Source: Sphingomonas sp.
Lineage (GTDB): Bacteria > Pseudomonadota > Alphaproteobacteria > Sphingomonadales > Sphingomonadaceae
Assembly (NCBI RefSeq): GCF_030145815.1
Contig: NZ_JAIXHL010000013.1
Location: forward strand, 62,001-126,000
Direction of reading: 5' to 3'
DNA length: 64,000 nucleotides
Numbering within the stretch: the first letter of the stretch is position 1; each line of letters begins with the position of its first letter. The position numbers and the translations under genes were made by a program. Below the pieces are notes generated by a model. The model saw nothing but the letters and a program-made list of their open reading frames with translations. It was not told the origin of the DNA and did no database searches. Positions 45,843-54,556 of this stretch are shown here, in pieces.

Positions 45843-46370
45843 TCATCCTTTAGGTTTCAGCGTCAAGGGAAGGCCGGCGAACATTATGACTGCCTCTTCA
45901 ACCAATGCCGCTATTTCCTGATTGATGCGGCCCGCAACATCGCGAAACCTTCTGGCAAGGGCGTTGTCGGGTACAATGCCCAGACCCACTTCGTTGGCGA
46001 CCAGAATGACCGGCCCCCGTGCGGCTGAAAGCGAGCGCGTCAGTCCTTCCGTAGCGGCAGCCGTATCGCGTTCCGCCAGCATCAGGTTCGAAGCCCACAG
46101 CGTCAGGCAATCGACCAGCACCACCGTCTCGGGCGTGCTATATACCGTGATCGCCTCCGCCAGTTCCAGGGGGGCCTCGACGGTTGACCAGCGCGGCCCA
46201 CGATCGGCACGGTGCAGGGCAATCCGCTCGCGCATCTCGTCATCGAAGGCCTGGGCTGAGGCCAGATAGATCAGTTCACCCGCCAGGGCCTCTGCCCTGC
46301 CTTGCGCATAGCGGCTCTTGCCCGAACGCGCGCCGCCCAGCACCAGCAAGTGGGACAAGGCGCTGCTCAT
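45843..46370 (-). CDS. cobU: Adenosylcobinamide kinase / guanylyltransferase
   Basis: 175 residues (called CobP in Pseudomonas). It phosphorylates adenosylcobinamide and transfers GMP to it in the late nucleotide-loop pathway. The P-loop is GGARSGKSRYA (12-22), and the GTP-dependent motifs VDCLTLWASNL and VANEVGLGIVP follow. Its start overlaps the cobQ stop (ATGA). Last gene of the minus-strand cob operon. Confidence 0.94.
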   Translation of the reverse strand: MSSALSHLLVLGGARSGKSRYAQGRAEALAGELIYLASAQAFDDEMRERIALHRADRGPRWSTVEAPLELAEAITVYSTPETVVLVDCLTLWASNLMLAERDTAAATEGLTRSLSAARGPVILVANEVGLGIVPDNALARRFRDVAGRINQEIAALVEEAVIMFAGLPLTLKPKG

Positions 46371-47854
46371 GCGCTGTCTCCCGCCGGGACGGAAGCGGGT
46401 CTCTCCGCCATGGCCAGCGCCACCAGCGCGTCAATATCGAGATGCTCCTCAAGCGCGGCTGCGATCTCGTCCAGCGCCGCCTCGACAGAGGCGCCATAGT
46501 CCACGCCCCCGGCTTCTACATCCATGCGCGACAGCAGCGCCCGGCGCAGCTCCGCATCAGCCAGCAGGCCGTGGACATAGGAACCAAACACCGTGCCGCC
46601 CGCATTTATCGCGCCATCGCGGCGGCCATCGGCGAAAACGGCGAAGGGCTGTTCCGTATCCGGCCCGTTGGTTTGCCCCATGTGCATTTCATATCCCTGG
46701 AATGGCGCGCCCATCGCCAGCCCGCTGACCGGACGCAACGCCTTGTGCGCGTGCAAGGTCGTTTCAACATCAAGCAGGCCAAGGCCGCTGGCAGCGCTGG
46801 CCGAACCTTCAAACCCATCGGGATCGGCGATGCTTTTGCCGAGCATCTGGTAACCACCGCAAAGCCCAAGGATCAGCCCGCCGCGCCGGTGATGCGCAAA
46901 AATATCGATGTCCCAGCCCTCTGCACGCAGAGCGGCCAGATCGGCGATTGTCGACTTTGACCCGGGCAGGATGATGAGTGCGGCCTCTGCCGGGATCGGC
47001 TGGCCGGGCGGAACCATGTGCAGGTCCACACCATGTTCGAGCTTCAGCGGATCGAGGTCATCGAAATTAGATATGCGCGGCAGGATCGGACAGGCGATCA
47101 GCTTGCGGCTTTCAGCCCGCGCCTTGCCGCTCTCCAGCACCACGGCATCCTCGCTGGGGAGCCGCGCCGCCGCGCTCAACCATGGGACAACGCCGAAGCC
47201 GCGCCAGCCTGAGAGGCTTTCGATCTGGGCGTAGCCATCGGCGAACAGGGCGGGATCCCCCCGAAACTTGTTGATGATGAAACCCTGGATCATCGCCGTG
47301 TCGGCGGGGTCGATGATCGTTCTCGTGCCAACGATGGCGGCAATGACTCCGCCGCGATCAATATCGCCGACCAGCACGACGGGCACGCCTGCCGCTCGCG
47401 CAAAGCCCATATTGGCGATGTCGCCAGCGCGCAGGTTGATTTCCGCAGGAGAGCCGGCACCCTCGACAACGACGATGTCGCACGCCCGGCGGAGCCGGTT
47501 ATAGCTGGCCAGAACTTCGCCGAGCAGCGCGCCCCGTGCCTGCCGAAAATTGCCCGCGCCCAATGTGCCGCGCACCCGACCATGCACGATCAGTTGCGAT
47601 GTGCGGTCGGCCTGCGGTTTCAGCAGCACCGGATTCATGTCGGTATGCGGCTCCACCTTGCAGGCGATTGCCTGCAAGGCCTGCGCCCGGCCGATCTCGC
47701 CGCCATCGCTGGTGACGGCAGCATTGTTCGACATGTTCTGCGGCTTGAACGGCAAGACCCGCAAACCCCGCTGCACCAGGGCGCGGCACAGCCCCGCCAC
47801 CAGCACGGATTTGCCCACATCAGAGCCGGTGCCCTGAAGCATTATAGCGCCCAT
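46367..47854 (-). CDS. cobQ: Cobyric acid synthase
   Basis: 495 residues. Amidates four side-chain carboxyls of adenosylcobyrinic diamide. The N-terminal dethiobiotin-synthase-like P-loop GTGSDVGKS and FKPQNMSNNAAVT, and the C-terminal amidotransferase nucleophile Cys in LGLCGGYQMLG, define the family. The start at 47854 has GGAGG 6 nt upstream; an earlier in-frame ATG lies in the cobD coding region. It overlaps cobD by 13 bp. Confidence 0.96.
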   Translation of the reverse strand: MGAIMLQGTGSDVGKSVLVAGLCRALVQRGLRVLPFKPQNMSNNAAVTSDGGEIGRAQALQAIACKVEPHTDMNPVLLKPQADRTSQLIVHGRVRGTLGAGNFRQARGALLGEVLASYNRLRRACDIVVVEGAGSPAEINLRAGDIANMGFARAAGVPVVLVGDIDRGGVIAAIVGTRTIIDPADTAMIQGFIINKFRGDPALFADGYAQIESLSGWRGFGVVPWLSAAARLPSEDAVVLESGKARAESRKLIACPILPRISNFDDLDPLKLEHGVDLHMVPPGQPIPAEAALIILPGSKSTIADLAALRAEGWDIDIFAHHRRGGLILGLCGGYQMLGKSIADPDGFEGSASAASGLGLLDVETTLHAHKALRPVSGLAMGAPFQGYEMHMGQTNGPDTEQPFAVFADGRRDGAINAGGTVFGSYVHGLLADAELRRALLSRMDVEAGGVDYGASVEAALDEIAAALEEHLDIDALVALAMAERPASVPAGDSA

Positions 47855-48792
47855 GCTGCACCTCCTGCAATACCGGCCGCCATGAACCACAGGCACAGAC
47901 ATGCACGGGCGTAGATGCCCAATCCGCGCCAAATATCCTCTGTCCGGGCCGGGCGGTCTCCCTCCCCAATCCAGAGCTTGTCCGAAAGAATCCCGTCATA
48001 AGCGATTGGCCCAGCCAGGCGCAGCCCCAGCGCCCCAGCCATCGCGGCCTCGGGCCAGCCCGCATTGGGCGAGGCGTGCCTGGACGCATCGCGCCACAAT
48101 ATCCGCCAGCCACCCCCGCCGCACAGGCAGATCAGCAATCCCGACAGGCGCGCTGGAATGAGGTTCATCGCATCGTCGGTGCGGGCCGCAGCCCAACCAT
48201 AGGCGCGCCATCGCTCCTCGCGGTGCCCAATCATGCTGTCGGCGGTGTTGATCGCTTTATAGGCCCAGATACCGGGCAGCCCCAGCACCAGCAGCCAGAA
48301 CAACGGCGCGACCACCCCGTCGCAGAAACTTTCCGCCAGACTCTCGATCGCCGCGCGGGCAACACCCGCGTCATCAAGCGCGGCTGTATCGCGGCCAACG
48401 ATCATGCCGACTGTGGCGCGCGCGGCTGGCAGATCCTGCCGCTCCAGCGCATCGGCAACGAGGCGGACGTGGTCGTACAGGCTGCGCTGCGCCAGACCCG
48501 GCCAGGCCAGCACAGCGATCAGGGGCCAGGCCCAAGGCCCGGCGATTGCCACGAGCAGACTTTGCAGCACCCAGCCCGCACCGCCCGCCATACCCAGCAG
48601 GATCAGGACGGTGACCGCCCCGGCCATGCGCCGCTGTCCATCGGAACGCGAGGGGACATTCCAGCGCCGTTCCAGCGCGGCGATAATCCGCGCAAAGATG
48701 CCCACAGGATGGCCGATCCGGCGATACAGCGGCTGAGGCCAGCCCACTGCCGCGTCGAGCACCAAGGCCAGGAAAGCAGTCAGATCAATCAT
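47842..48792 (-). CDS. cobD: Adenosylcobinamide-phosphate synthase
   Basis: 316 residues with several hydrophobic helices (CbiB/CobD integral-membrane family). Attaches aminopropanol-phosphate to adenosylcobyric acid. Typical segments: DAAVGWPQPLYRRIGHPVG, ARAAIESLAESFCDGVVAPLFW and YKAINTADSMIGHR. The start at 48792 (MIDLTAF) fits; it overlaps the cobC stop by 8 bp. CobD here is the P. denitrificans name. Confidence 0.93.
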   Translation of the reverse strand: MIDLTAFLALVLDAAVGWPQPLYRRIGHPVGIFARIIAALERRWNVPSRSDGQRRMAGAVTVLILLGMAGGAGWVLQSLLVAIAGPWAWPLIAVLAWPGLAQRSLYDHVRLVADALERQDLPAARATVGMIVGRDTAALDDAGVARAAIESLAESFCDGVVAPLFWLLVLGLPGIWAYKAINTADSMIGHREERWRAYGWAAARTDDAMNLIPARLSGLLICLCGGGGWRILWRDASRHASPNAGWPEAAMAGALGLRLAGPIAYDGILSDKLWIGEGDRPARTEDIWRGLGIYARACLCLWFMAAGIAGGAAWAL

Positions 48793-49768
48793 CAGCCAGC
48801 GCCGCATCAAGGCGATCCAGCGCCTGTCGGTCGGCGGGCAGGCCCAGGCGCAGCCAGCGCGGATCGTAATCGAACGGCCGCGTCAGGATGGAATGGCGCG
48901 CAAGGCGTTCGAACAGCGCGGCGGCATCGTCCGTTTCGATCAGCCGGAACAGCGGGCAAGCACCTATCGCGCTGTAGCCCCGCCGCGCCAGCACCGCGTC
49001 CAGCGCATCCGCCTGTTCACGCAAGGCCATCCGCATGGCGGCTGTCCAGTCCACATCCTGATATGCCGCTGTGCCGATGGCCAGCGCCGCTGCCGATAGC
49101 GGCCAACTGCCCAGCCGCTGCCGATATTGCGCGATCAGCGCGCGCGGTCCCAGCACAAAGCCGAGCCGCACCCCGGCCAGCCCGAAGAATTTGCCGAACG
49201 AGCGGAAGATAATCAGCCGCTGTCCGTCCTGCACATGGGCGGCAAGGCTGCTGTGCGGGGCGGCATCGGCAAAGGCTTCGTCCACGACCAGCCACGCTGC
49301 GCTGTCGCGCCGCGCCGCCAGCCAGCCAAGCAGGGTGGCAGGCGACATGATCCGGCCATCGGGGTTATTGGGATTGGCAAGGATGATGGTCGCCTCCTCC
49401 GTTCCGGTCAGCTCGGTCAGGGCTACGGGGCGGCTGCGGGGAATCATTTCGCCATGGGTGCGATAGCTGGGCTGGGCGTGGATGGCAGCGCCGGGCAGGA
49501 TGTCACCCAGCATCCGCAGGCCGATCTCCGTGCCTGGTACGGCACAGACATGGGCTGGGTCAGTGCCGAAACAGGCGGCGGCAGCGGCCTCCAGATCGTT
49601 CAGCGCGCCGGTGTCGGGCAGCGCCTGCCAGTCCACTGCCAGATTGTCCGCGCCGGGCCAGCCATGCGGATTGATGCCGGTGGACAGGTCGATCCACGGC
49701 GCCTTGCCCATGCCGAACTGCGCCATGGCATCGGCCAACCTGCCGCCGTGAAAACTGAAGCTGTTCAT
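48785..49768 (-). CDS. cobC: L-threonine-O-3-phosphate decarboxylase
   Basis: 327 residues, PLP-dependent aminotransferase fold. Makes aminopropanol phosphate for the nucleotide loop (Salmonella name CobD). The PLP lysine lies in FRSFGKFFGLAGVRLGF; NPNNPDGR and DEAFAD are class I/II aminotransferase marks, and the N-terminal HGGRL...GINPHGWP is typical of CobC. Start at the ATGA overlap with cobS; a GTG/ATG 15 bp earlier is possible. Confidence 0.92.
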   Translation of the reverse strand: MNSFSFHGGRLADAMAQFGMGKAPWIDLSTGINPHGWPGADNLAVDWQALPDTGALNDLEAAAAACFGTDPAHVCAVPGTEIGLRMLGDILPGAAIHAQPSYRTHGEMIPRSRPVALTELTGTEEATIILANPNNPDGRIMSPATLLGWLAARRDSAAWLVVDEAFADAAPHSSLAAHVQDGQRLIIFRSFGKFFGLAGVRLGFVLGPRALIAQYRQRLGSWPLSAAALAIGTAAYQDVDWTAAMRMALREQADALDAVLARRGYSAIGACPLFRLIETDDAAALFERLARHSILTRPFDYDPRWLRLGLPADRQALDRLDAALADD

Positions 49769-50505
49769 GTCGTGTGTATCCATAGGCCCGTGATTGCCAC
49801 GCTCAGCAGCAAGCCGGTTTCGATCAACTCGATGCCTGCACCATGGCCATCGCCGGAAATCCCGCCCAACGCGCGGCGCACGTGCCACCCCCACCACAGA
49901 ACGAGCAATGGTGTGACAAGCAGCGCCGGAGTGAACCACGCCGCCGCTGCCAGCGCGGCCGCCCAGCCCGCAAGATCGATCGGGCCGATGGCGGAACGGA
50001 ATCGAGCCGCCAGCCCCTGATGCAGCGGCATCAGCCACCATGTCCACACCAGCGGGCCGATGCGCGCGGCAAACGGCACCAGTACCAGCGCGCCAAACGC
50101 CCGTGCATCCACCAGCATATCCAGCAGCACCAACTTGCTCAGCAGTTGGAGCACAATCGCGACAACGCCGAAGCTGCCGACATGGGGATCGGCCAGAACG
50201 GCCAGCAGCCGCTCGCGATCTTTATGCGCCGCGCCGCTGGCATCGGCGAGGTCGGCCAGGCCATCAAGGTGCAGCGCGCCGGTCACGCCCACCCAGACGA
50301 TCAGTGCGGCTAATGCGCCCAGCCGGTGATCGACCAGCGCGCCTGCCCATGCGGCTCCCGCAACCGCTGCACCAATAACCAGGCCTACAGCGGGAAACCA
50401 GCGCATCGACCGGGCAAACGCGGCATCATCCACGACGATTGTCCGCAGTGGAGCTGGCATAGGCAGCCGCGTCAGGAATTGCAGGGCGATGATGAAGCCC
50501 CTCAC
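49765..50505 (-). CDS. cobS: Cobalamin-5-phosphate synthase
   Basis: 246 residues (CobV in Pseudomonas), about six hydrophobic helices in the inner membrane. Joins adenosyl-GDP-cobinamide with alpha-ribazole(-phosphate). Family marks: FLTRLP, GALHLDGLADLADA and a DGHGAG motif near the end. A GTG at 50505 overlapping the phosphatase stop (GTGA) was chosen. Confidence 0.93.
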   Translation of the reverse strand: MRGFIIALQFLTRLPMPAPLRTIVVDDAAFARSMRWFPAVGLVIGAAVAGAAWAGALVDHRLGALAALIVWVGVTGALHLDGLADLADASGAAHKDRERLLAVLADPHVGSFGVVAIVLQLLSKLVLLDMLVDARAFGALVLVPFAARIGPLVWTWWLMPLHQGLAARFRSAIGPIDLAGWAAALAAAAWFTPALLVTPLLVLWWGWHVRRALGGISGDGHGAGIELIETGLLLSVAITGLWIHTT

Positions 50506-51071
50506 GGATAAAGCCCCGCGATCTGTGCCGTGGGGGTTGCTCCGGGCCAGACGCGCAACGTCAGCAGGCAATTGTAGGGCAGGTCAACGGCCCACGTCTG
50601 GTGCATGTCAAACCCGCACAACACCGCCAGCGCCGCCCGCATCGCGCCTCCATGCGTGACGATCAGCGTCGGCCGCGCGGCCAGATCGCCAAGGGCGCTG
50701 GATACTCGTTCCACCAGCGCCGACCAGCGTTCTCCACCGGGCGGCGCATGGCCATCGGGATCGTCCCAGAACCGCGCCAGTGCCGCGCCTTCTACATCGC
50801 CGGGAGCCATCCCGTCCCATGCGCCAAAGTCCAGTTCGCGCCAGCGCGGATCGATTGACAGCGGCACACCGGTCGCAAGGGCAATGGCCTCGCCCGCCAA
50901 ACGCGCCCGCGACAGGTCGGAAGCGATCAGCACTTCAGCCGCCAGATTCCGCGCCTGATCGGCGCAGGCCGCGATACCGGCGGCAATAGGCGGCGCATCG
51001 GTAAGACCAATCAGCCGCCCCGCGCCTTCCGGTTCACCGTGGCGCAGGAGATAAAGGGGAAAGCTGCTCAC
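50502..51071 (-). CDS. Alpha-ribazole phosphatase (histidine phosphatase)
   Basis: 189 residues of the phosphoglycerate-mutase-like fold. RHGEP has the phosphohistidine, and the second His is in IVTHGGAMR; SDLSRARLAGE and WRELDFGAWDG complete the active site. In this operon it most likely dephosphorylates alpha-ribazole-5-phosphate or the cobalamin phosphate (Salmonella CobC role). Left without a symbol because cobC is used for two genes. Confidence 0.9.
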   Translation of the reverse strand: MSSFPLYLLRHGEPEGAGRLIGLTDAPPIAAGIAACADQARNLAAEVLIASDLSRARLAGEAIALATGVPLSIDPRWRELDFGAWDGMAPGDVEGAALARFWDDPDGHAPPGGERWSALVERVSSALGDLAARPTLIVTHGGAMRAALAVLCGFDMHQTWAVDLPYNCLLTLRVWPGATPTAQIAGLYP

Positions 51072-52084
51072 AGGCCGTCTGCCACCCCGGCCTGCGCAAA
51101 AGTGGCCATGCCGTTGTGCGTGGCCAGCGCTGCCCGGATTACCGACACGGCCAGCGCCGCGCCGCTGCCTTCGCCCAATCGCATCCCCAGCGACAGCAGG
51201 GGATCAAGGCCCAGATGCTCCAGCAAGCGGATATGCCCCGGTTCAGCCGAACAATGGCCCGCCAGACAATGATCGGTGATCGCCGGAACGGCGGCGGCCA
51301 GCGGCGCCAGTGCGGCGCAACTGATGAACCCGTCCAGCACCACCGGGATGCGCAGACGGCGCGCCTCCAGCACGGCCCCGGCAACGCCTGCGATTTCGCG
51401 CCCGCCCAACCGGCGCAGGATTTCAAACGGGGTGTCCGGCGCATCGGCATGAAAGGCCAGCGCCCGCTCTACCACGGCTACCTTGCGCGCAATTCCGCCC
51501 GCATCAACGCCCGTTCCCGGCCCGGCCCATTGCGCGGGACTGCCGCCATAACTGCGCGCGCAAAGCGCGGCGGCGGCGGTTGAATTGCCAATGCCCATTT
51601 CGCCAACGACCAGCAGGTGCAGCCCCGGCTCCACCACCGCCGCTCCGGCAGCAAGTGCAGCAAGGCACTCCGTCTCGTCCATTGCCGCAGCGATGGTGAA
51701 GTCCGCCGTGGGCCGGTCCAGATCGAGTGCGATGACCCGCAGATCAAGTCCGGCGGCCCCGGCCAGTGCGTTGATGGCGGCACCTCCGGCAGCGAAATTG
51801 CCGACCATCGCGGCAGTCACGCTGGCGGGAAAGGCGCTGACCCCGTGGACAACGAAGCCATGATTCCCGGCAAAGATCGCCGCGCGGCCCTGTTCGATCA
51901 CCGGCTGCGCCGTGCCCTGCCATCCGGCCATAAACACCGCGATGTCTTCCAGTCGCCCCAGCGATCCGGCGGGCTTGGTCAGGCTGGCCTGCCGCGCCCG
52001 CGCAGCGGTGATGGCGTCCGCATCGGCCACAGGCAAACGCTCAAGCGCCGCTTCAAAGGCGGCAAGGGACGCAAACCGGCTCAT
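51068..52084 (-). CDS. cobT: Nicotinate-nucleotide:dimethylbenzimidazole phosphoribosyltransferase
   Basis: 338 residues. Makes alpha-ribazole-phosphate from DMB supplied by BluB. Family marks: TKPAGSLGRLEDIA, FAGNHGFVVHGVSAFP, EMGIGNSTAAAALCA, and GEGSGAALA near the C-terminus. Start at 52084 gives the ATGA overlap with the DUF1636 gene. Named CobU in Pseudomonas. Confidence 0.96.
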   Translation of the reverse strand: MSRFASLAAFEAALERLPVADADAITAARARQASLTKPAGSLGRLEDIAVFMAGWQGTAQPVIEQGRAAIFAGNHGFVVHGVSAFPASVTAAMVGNFAAGGAAINALAGAAGLDLRVIALDLDRPTADFTIAAAMDETECLAALAAGAAVVEPGLHLLVVGEMGIGNSTAAAALCARSYGGSPAQWAGPGTGVDAGGIARKVAVVERALAFHADAPDTPFEILRRLGGREIAGVAGAVLEARRLRIPVVLDGFISCAALAPLAAAVPAITDHCLAGHCSAEPGHIRLLEHLGLDPLLSLGMRLGEGSGAALAVSVIRAALATHNGMATFAQAGVADGL

Positions 52085-52488
52085 TCCGCAACGAAGCCCT
52101 GCGGCGGGGTGCGGGTTATGAAATGCCCCTTCACGCCTTGCGGCCATTGCTTGAACGGCACCCGGCCATGTTCGCTGGCGGCATAGTGGACCGCATAGTC
52201 CAGAATGGCGGTGGCGGCGTCCTCGTCCGGCGTGAACCGGCCCAGAACATAGCCGACCTTGCCGGGCGCGCGCAGGTGGATTGTGCAGAAATCGGTGCAG
52301 GCGAACAGGCACGGCATCTCCTGCACCGCCACCCCGGCATAGCGCGCGTCGCTCTCCTGTACCTGTCGCAGCGCCGCCACCAGTTGCGCGCCGCCGCGCG
52401 TCCCGGCGGAGTCCTCACGCGCATCGGCGCTATGGCGGCAAGTGTTGCAGGCCACGATAGCGGGGCCGTCCTCCACGGGTATCAGCAT
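52081..52488 (-). CDS. DUF1636 metal-binding (thioredoxin-like ferredoxin) protein
   Basis: 135 residues. Cysteines in CNTCRHSAD and in CLFACTDFCTIHL fit the DUF1636 family, whose members are predicted metal or iron-sulfur proteins often beside cobW-type and cob genes. The role in B12 synthesis is unproven. ATG 52488 gives the family start; a longer frame upstream has no ribosome site. ATGA overlap with cobT; 25 bp after bluB. Confidence 0.8.
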   Translation of the reverse strand: MLIPVEDGPAIVACNTCRHSADAREDSAGTRGGAQLVAALRQVQESDARYAGVAVQEMPCLFACTDFCTIHLRAPGKVGYVLGRFTPDEDAATAILDYAVHYAASEHGRVPFKQWPQGVKGHFITRTPPQGFVAE

Positions 52489-52513
52489 GGTTTTCTGGTC
52501 CTTTGATTGAAAA

Positions 52514-53179
52514 TCATCGTTCGAACACCCGGTCGCTCCACGGTTCACGCGGTTGCCAACCGTGCCGTTCCAGTTCGGGTGTGTCGGATGTGTCTGCCGG
52601 ATAGCCAATGCACAGCAGCGCGATCAGCGACCAATGCGCGGGTACATCCAGCATGGCCTGAACCAAAGGCGGATCAACGATCGACACCCAGCCAAGGCCA
52701 ATGCCGCGCAGCCGTGCCGCGAGCCAGAGATTGTGGATCGCCAGCACACAGGAATATCGCAGCATTTCAGGCATGGTGGCAATGCCAAGGCCGTGCCCCG
52801 CCTCGGGCAGTTCATCGCAGAACACCGCCATCAGTTCGGGCGCTTCACGCAAGCCGTGCAGCTTTAGCGACAGGTAGTGATCGTGCCGCGCCTGCCCGGC
52901 ATAACGCTCCGCCGCTTGTGCACTTTGCCCATCGGCATGGGCGGCCAGCGCCTCGCGGATGTCAGGCGTCCGCACCCGCACAAATCGCCACGGCTGCGCA
53001 TTGCCGACCGACGGCGCAAGCGAGGCACAGGCCAGCAGCGCGCGCATGTCCGCTTCGCCCACGGCGCGGCGGTCGAAATGCCGGACATCGCGCCGCCAGC
53101 GCAGCAATTGCATGAATTGCTCCGCAAATTCCGCGCCGAACACAGGCGGGACCGCGCTCAGAACTCGATCCCCGGTCAA
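52514..53179 (-). CDS. bluB: 5,6-dimethylbenzimidazole synthase
   Basis: 221 residues, nitroreductase-like flavoprotein. Destroys FMNH2 with oxygen to make the lower ligand DMB, so the pathway is aerobic. RRDVRHFD and APSVGNAQPWRFVRV are BluB/nitroreductase motifs, and GLGWVSIVDP is characteristic. TTG start at 53179 overlapping the cobO stop (TTGA) is inferred; a later internal start would shorten the N-terminus. Confidence 0.93.
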   Translation of the reverse strand: MTGDRVLSAVPPVFGAEFAEQFMQLLRWRRDVRHFDRRAVGEADMRALLACASLAPSVGNAQPWRFVRVRTPDIREALAAHADGQSAQAAERYAGQARHDHYLSLKLHGLREAPELMAVFCDELPEAGHGLGIATMPEMLRYSCVLAIHNLWLAARLRGIGLGWVSIVDPPLVQAMLDVPAHWSLIALLCIGYPADTSDTPELERHGWQPREPWSDRVFER

Positions 53180-53802
53180 AATTCAATGCCGGCCTGGGCC
53201 TTCACGCCGGAGCGGAATGGATGCTTGACCATGGTCATTTCGGTAACAAGGTCGGCCGCCTCGATCAGCGCCTCGGGGGCGTTGCGGCCTGTGACGATAA
53301 CGTGCTTCATCATGTCGCGCGCGGTCAGCACCGCCACCACTTCATCGACCGGCAGATAATCATACCGCAGCACGATGTTCAGTTCGTCGGCCAGCACCAT
53401 GTGATAGCTGGGATCGGCGATCATGCGCTTGACCTCGTCCCAGCCGGCGCGGGCGGCCGCGATATCGCGTGTGCGGTCCTGCGTGTCCCAGGTAAAACCC
53501 TCGCCCATCGGCTTGAATTCGACATTGTCGGGAAAGGCATCGAACACGGCCTTTTCACCCGTTTTCATCGCCCCTTTGACAAACTGGACCACCCCCACTT
53601 TCATGCCGTGGCCAATGGCGCGAACCACCATGCCCAGCGCCGCGCTGGTTTTGCCCTTGCCCTTGCCGGTGTGGACGATCAGCAGGCCCTGTTCGCGGGT
53701 CTTGCTGGCCATGATCTTGGCCTGCGCGGTCTGCTTCTTGCGCATCTTTTCGGCGTGGCGGGCATCGCCGCCTGCAACTTCTACTTGGTTTTCAGGTTCC
53801 AT
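53176..53802 (-). CDS. cobO: Cob(I)yrinic acid a,c-diamide adenosyltransferase
   Basis: 208 residues of the CobA/BtuR type. Adds the adenosyl group from ATP to cob(I)alamin precursors. The P-loop is GKGKGKTSAALG, followed by QFVKGAM, VLADELNIVLRY and VIVTGRNAPEALIEAADLVTE. Start at ATG 53802; an upstream frame continues into the cobF region. It overlaps cobF by 11 bp. Confidence 0.95.
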   Translation of the reverse strand: MEPENQVEVAGGDARHAEKMRKKQTAQAKIMASKTREQGLLIVHTGKGKGKTSAALGMVVRAIGHGMKVGVVQFVKGAMKTGEKAVFDAFPDNVEFKPMGEGFTWDTQDRTRDIAAARAGWDEVKRMIADPSYHMVLADELNIVLRYDYLPVDEVVAVLTARDMMKHVIVTGRNAPEALIEAADLVTEMTMVKHPFRSGVKAQAGIEF

Positions 53803-54556
53803 CGGCCAATTCCCTTCGCATGAGATAGACATCCATGATCCAGCCATGGCGCGCGCGCAGTTCCGCCCGGCGCAACGCGATCCGGGGACCGGCTTGCGCC
53901 AGGGGGCCCTGTTCCAGCGCCTCGTGCGCCATGCCCAGATAAGCGCCCCACCAGATGGTGATGCCTTGCGGTTGCAGCCCCTCGAACGCGCAACCGCTGT
54001 CAAGCATCACGACAATCGTGTCGGCTCCGGCAGGCCAGCCATGGGCGCGCAGCAGCCGCCCGGTGGTGATCGTCACCGGGCCGGCCAGCGGGTTCAACGG
54101 CATGGCATGGGCAGCGGTCAGCGCCTGAATACTGGTGATGCCCGGCACCACCCGCACGGCGATTTCCACCCCCGCGCTGCGCAGCCGGTCAGCAATGCGC
54201 AAGGTGCTGTCATACAGCGAGGGATCACCCCAGACGAGCAGCGCCAGCTTGCCACCGCCGGGCAAATGTTCGGCGATCTGCACCCGCCACGCATCGGCAA
54301 TGGCATCATGCCAAGCGTTGACGTCATCCAGATAAGTGGCCCCATTGCCGCGCACTGGCAAGTCAAATTCCACAATCCGCGTTGGCCCCGTCAGCACCTG
54401 CGCGCAGATCTCCCGGCGCAGGTCGATCAGATCGGACTTGGCCTGCCCCTTGCGCGGCAACAGGATCAGGTCGGCACGGTTCATCGCCGCGACAGCCTGC
54501 GCTGTCAGGTGATCGGGGTTGCCAGTGCCGATACCGATCAGGTGGAGGTCGATCAT
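53792..54556 (-). CDS. cobF: Precorrin-6A synthase (deacetylating)
   Basis: 254 residues, SAM-dependent tetrapyrrole methylase fold. Methylates C-1 and removes C-20 with acetate in the aerobic pathway. LIGIGTGNPDHLT is the N-terminal methylase motif; WGDPSLYDST is the SAM-site loop; VVPGITSIQA is typical. Its presence marks the oxygen-dependent route. ATGA overlap with cobB. Confidence 0.92.
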   Translation of the reverse strand: MIDLHLIGIGTGNPDHLTAQAVAAMNRADLILLPRKGQAKSDLIDLRREICAQVLTGPTRIVEFDLPVRGNGATYLDDVNAWHDAIADAWRVQIAEHLPGGGKLALLVWGDPSLYDSTLRIADRLRSAGVEIAVRVVPGITSIQALTAAHAMPLNPLAGPVTITTGRLLRAHGWPAGADTIVVMLDSGCAFEGLQPQGITIWWGAYLGMAHEALEQGPLAQAGPRIALRRAELRARHGWIMDVYLMRRELADGT

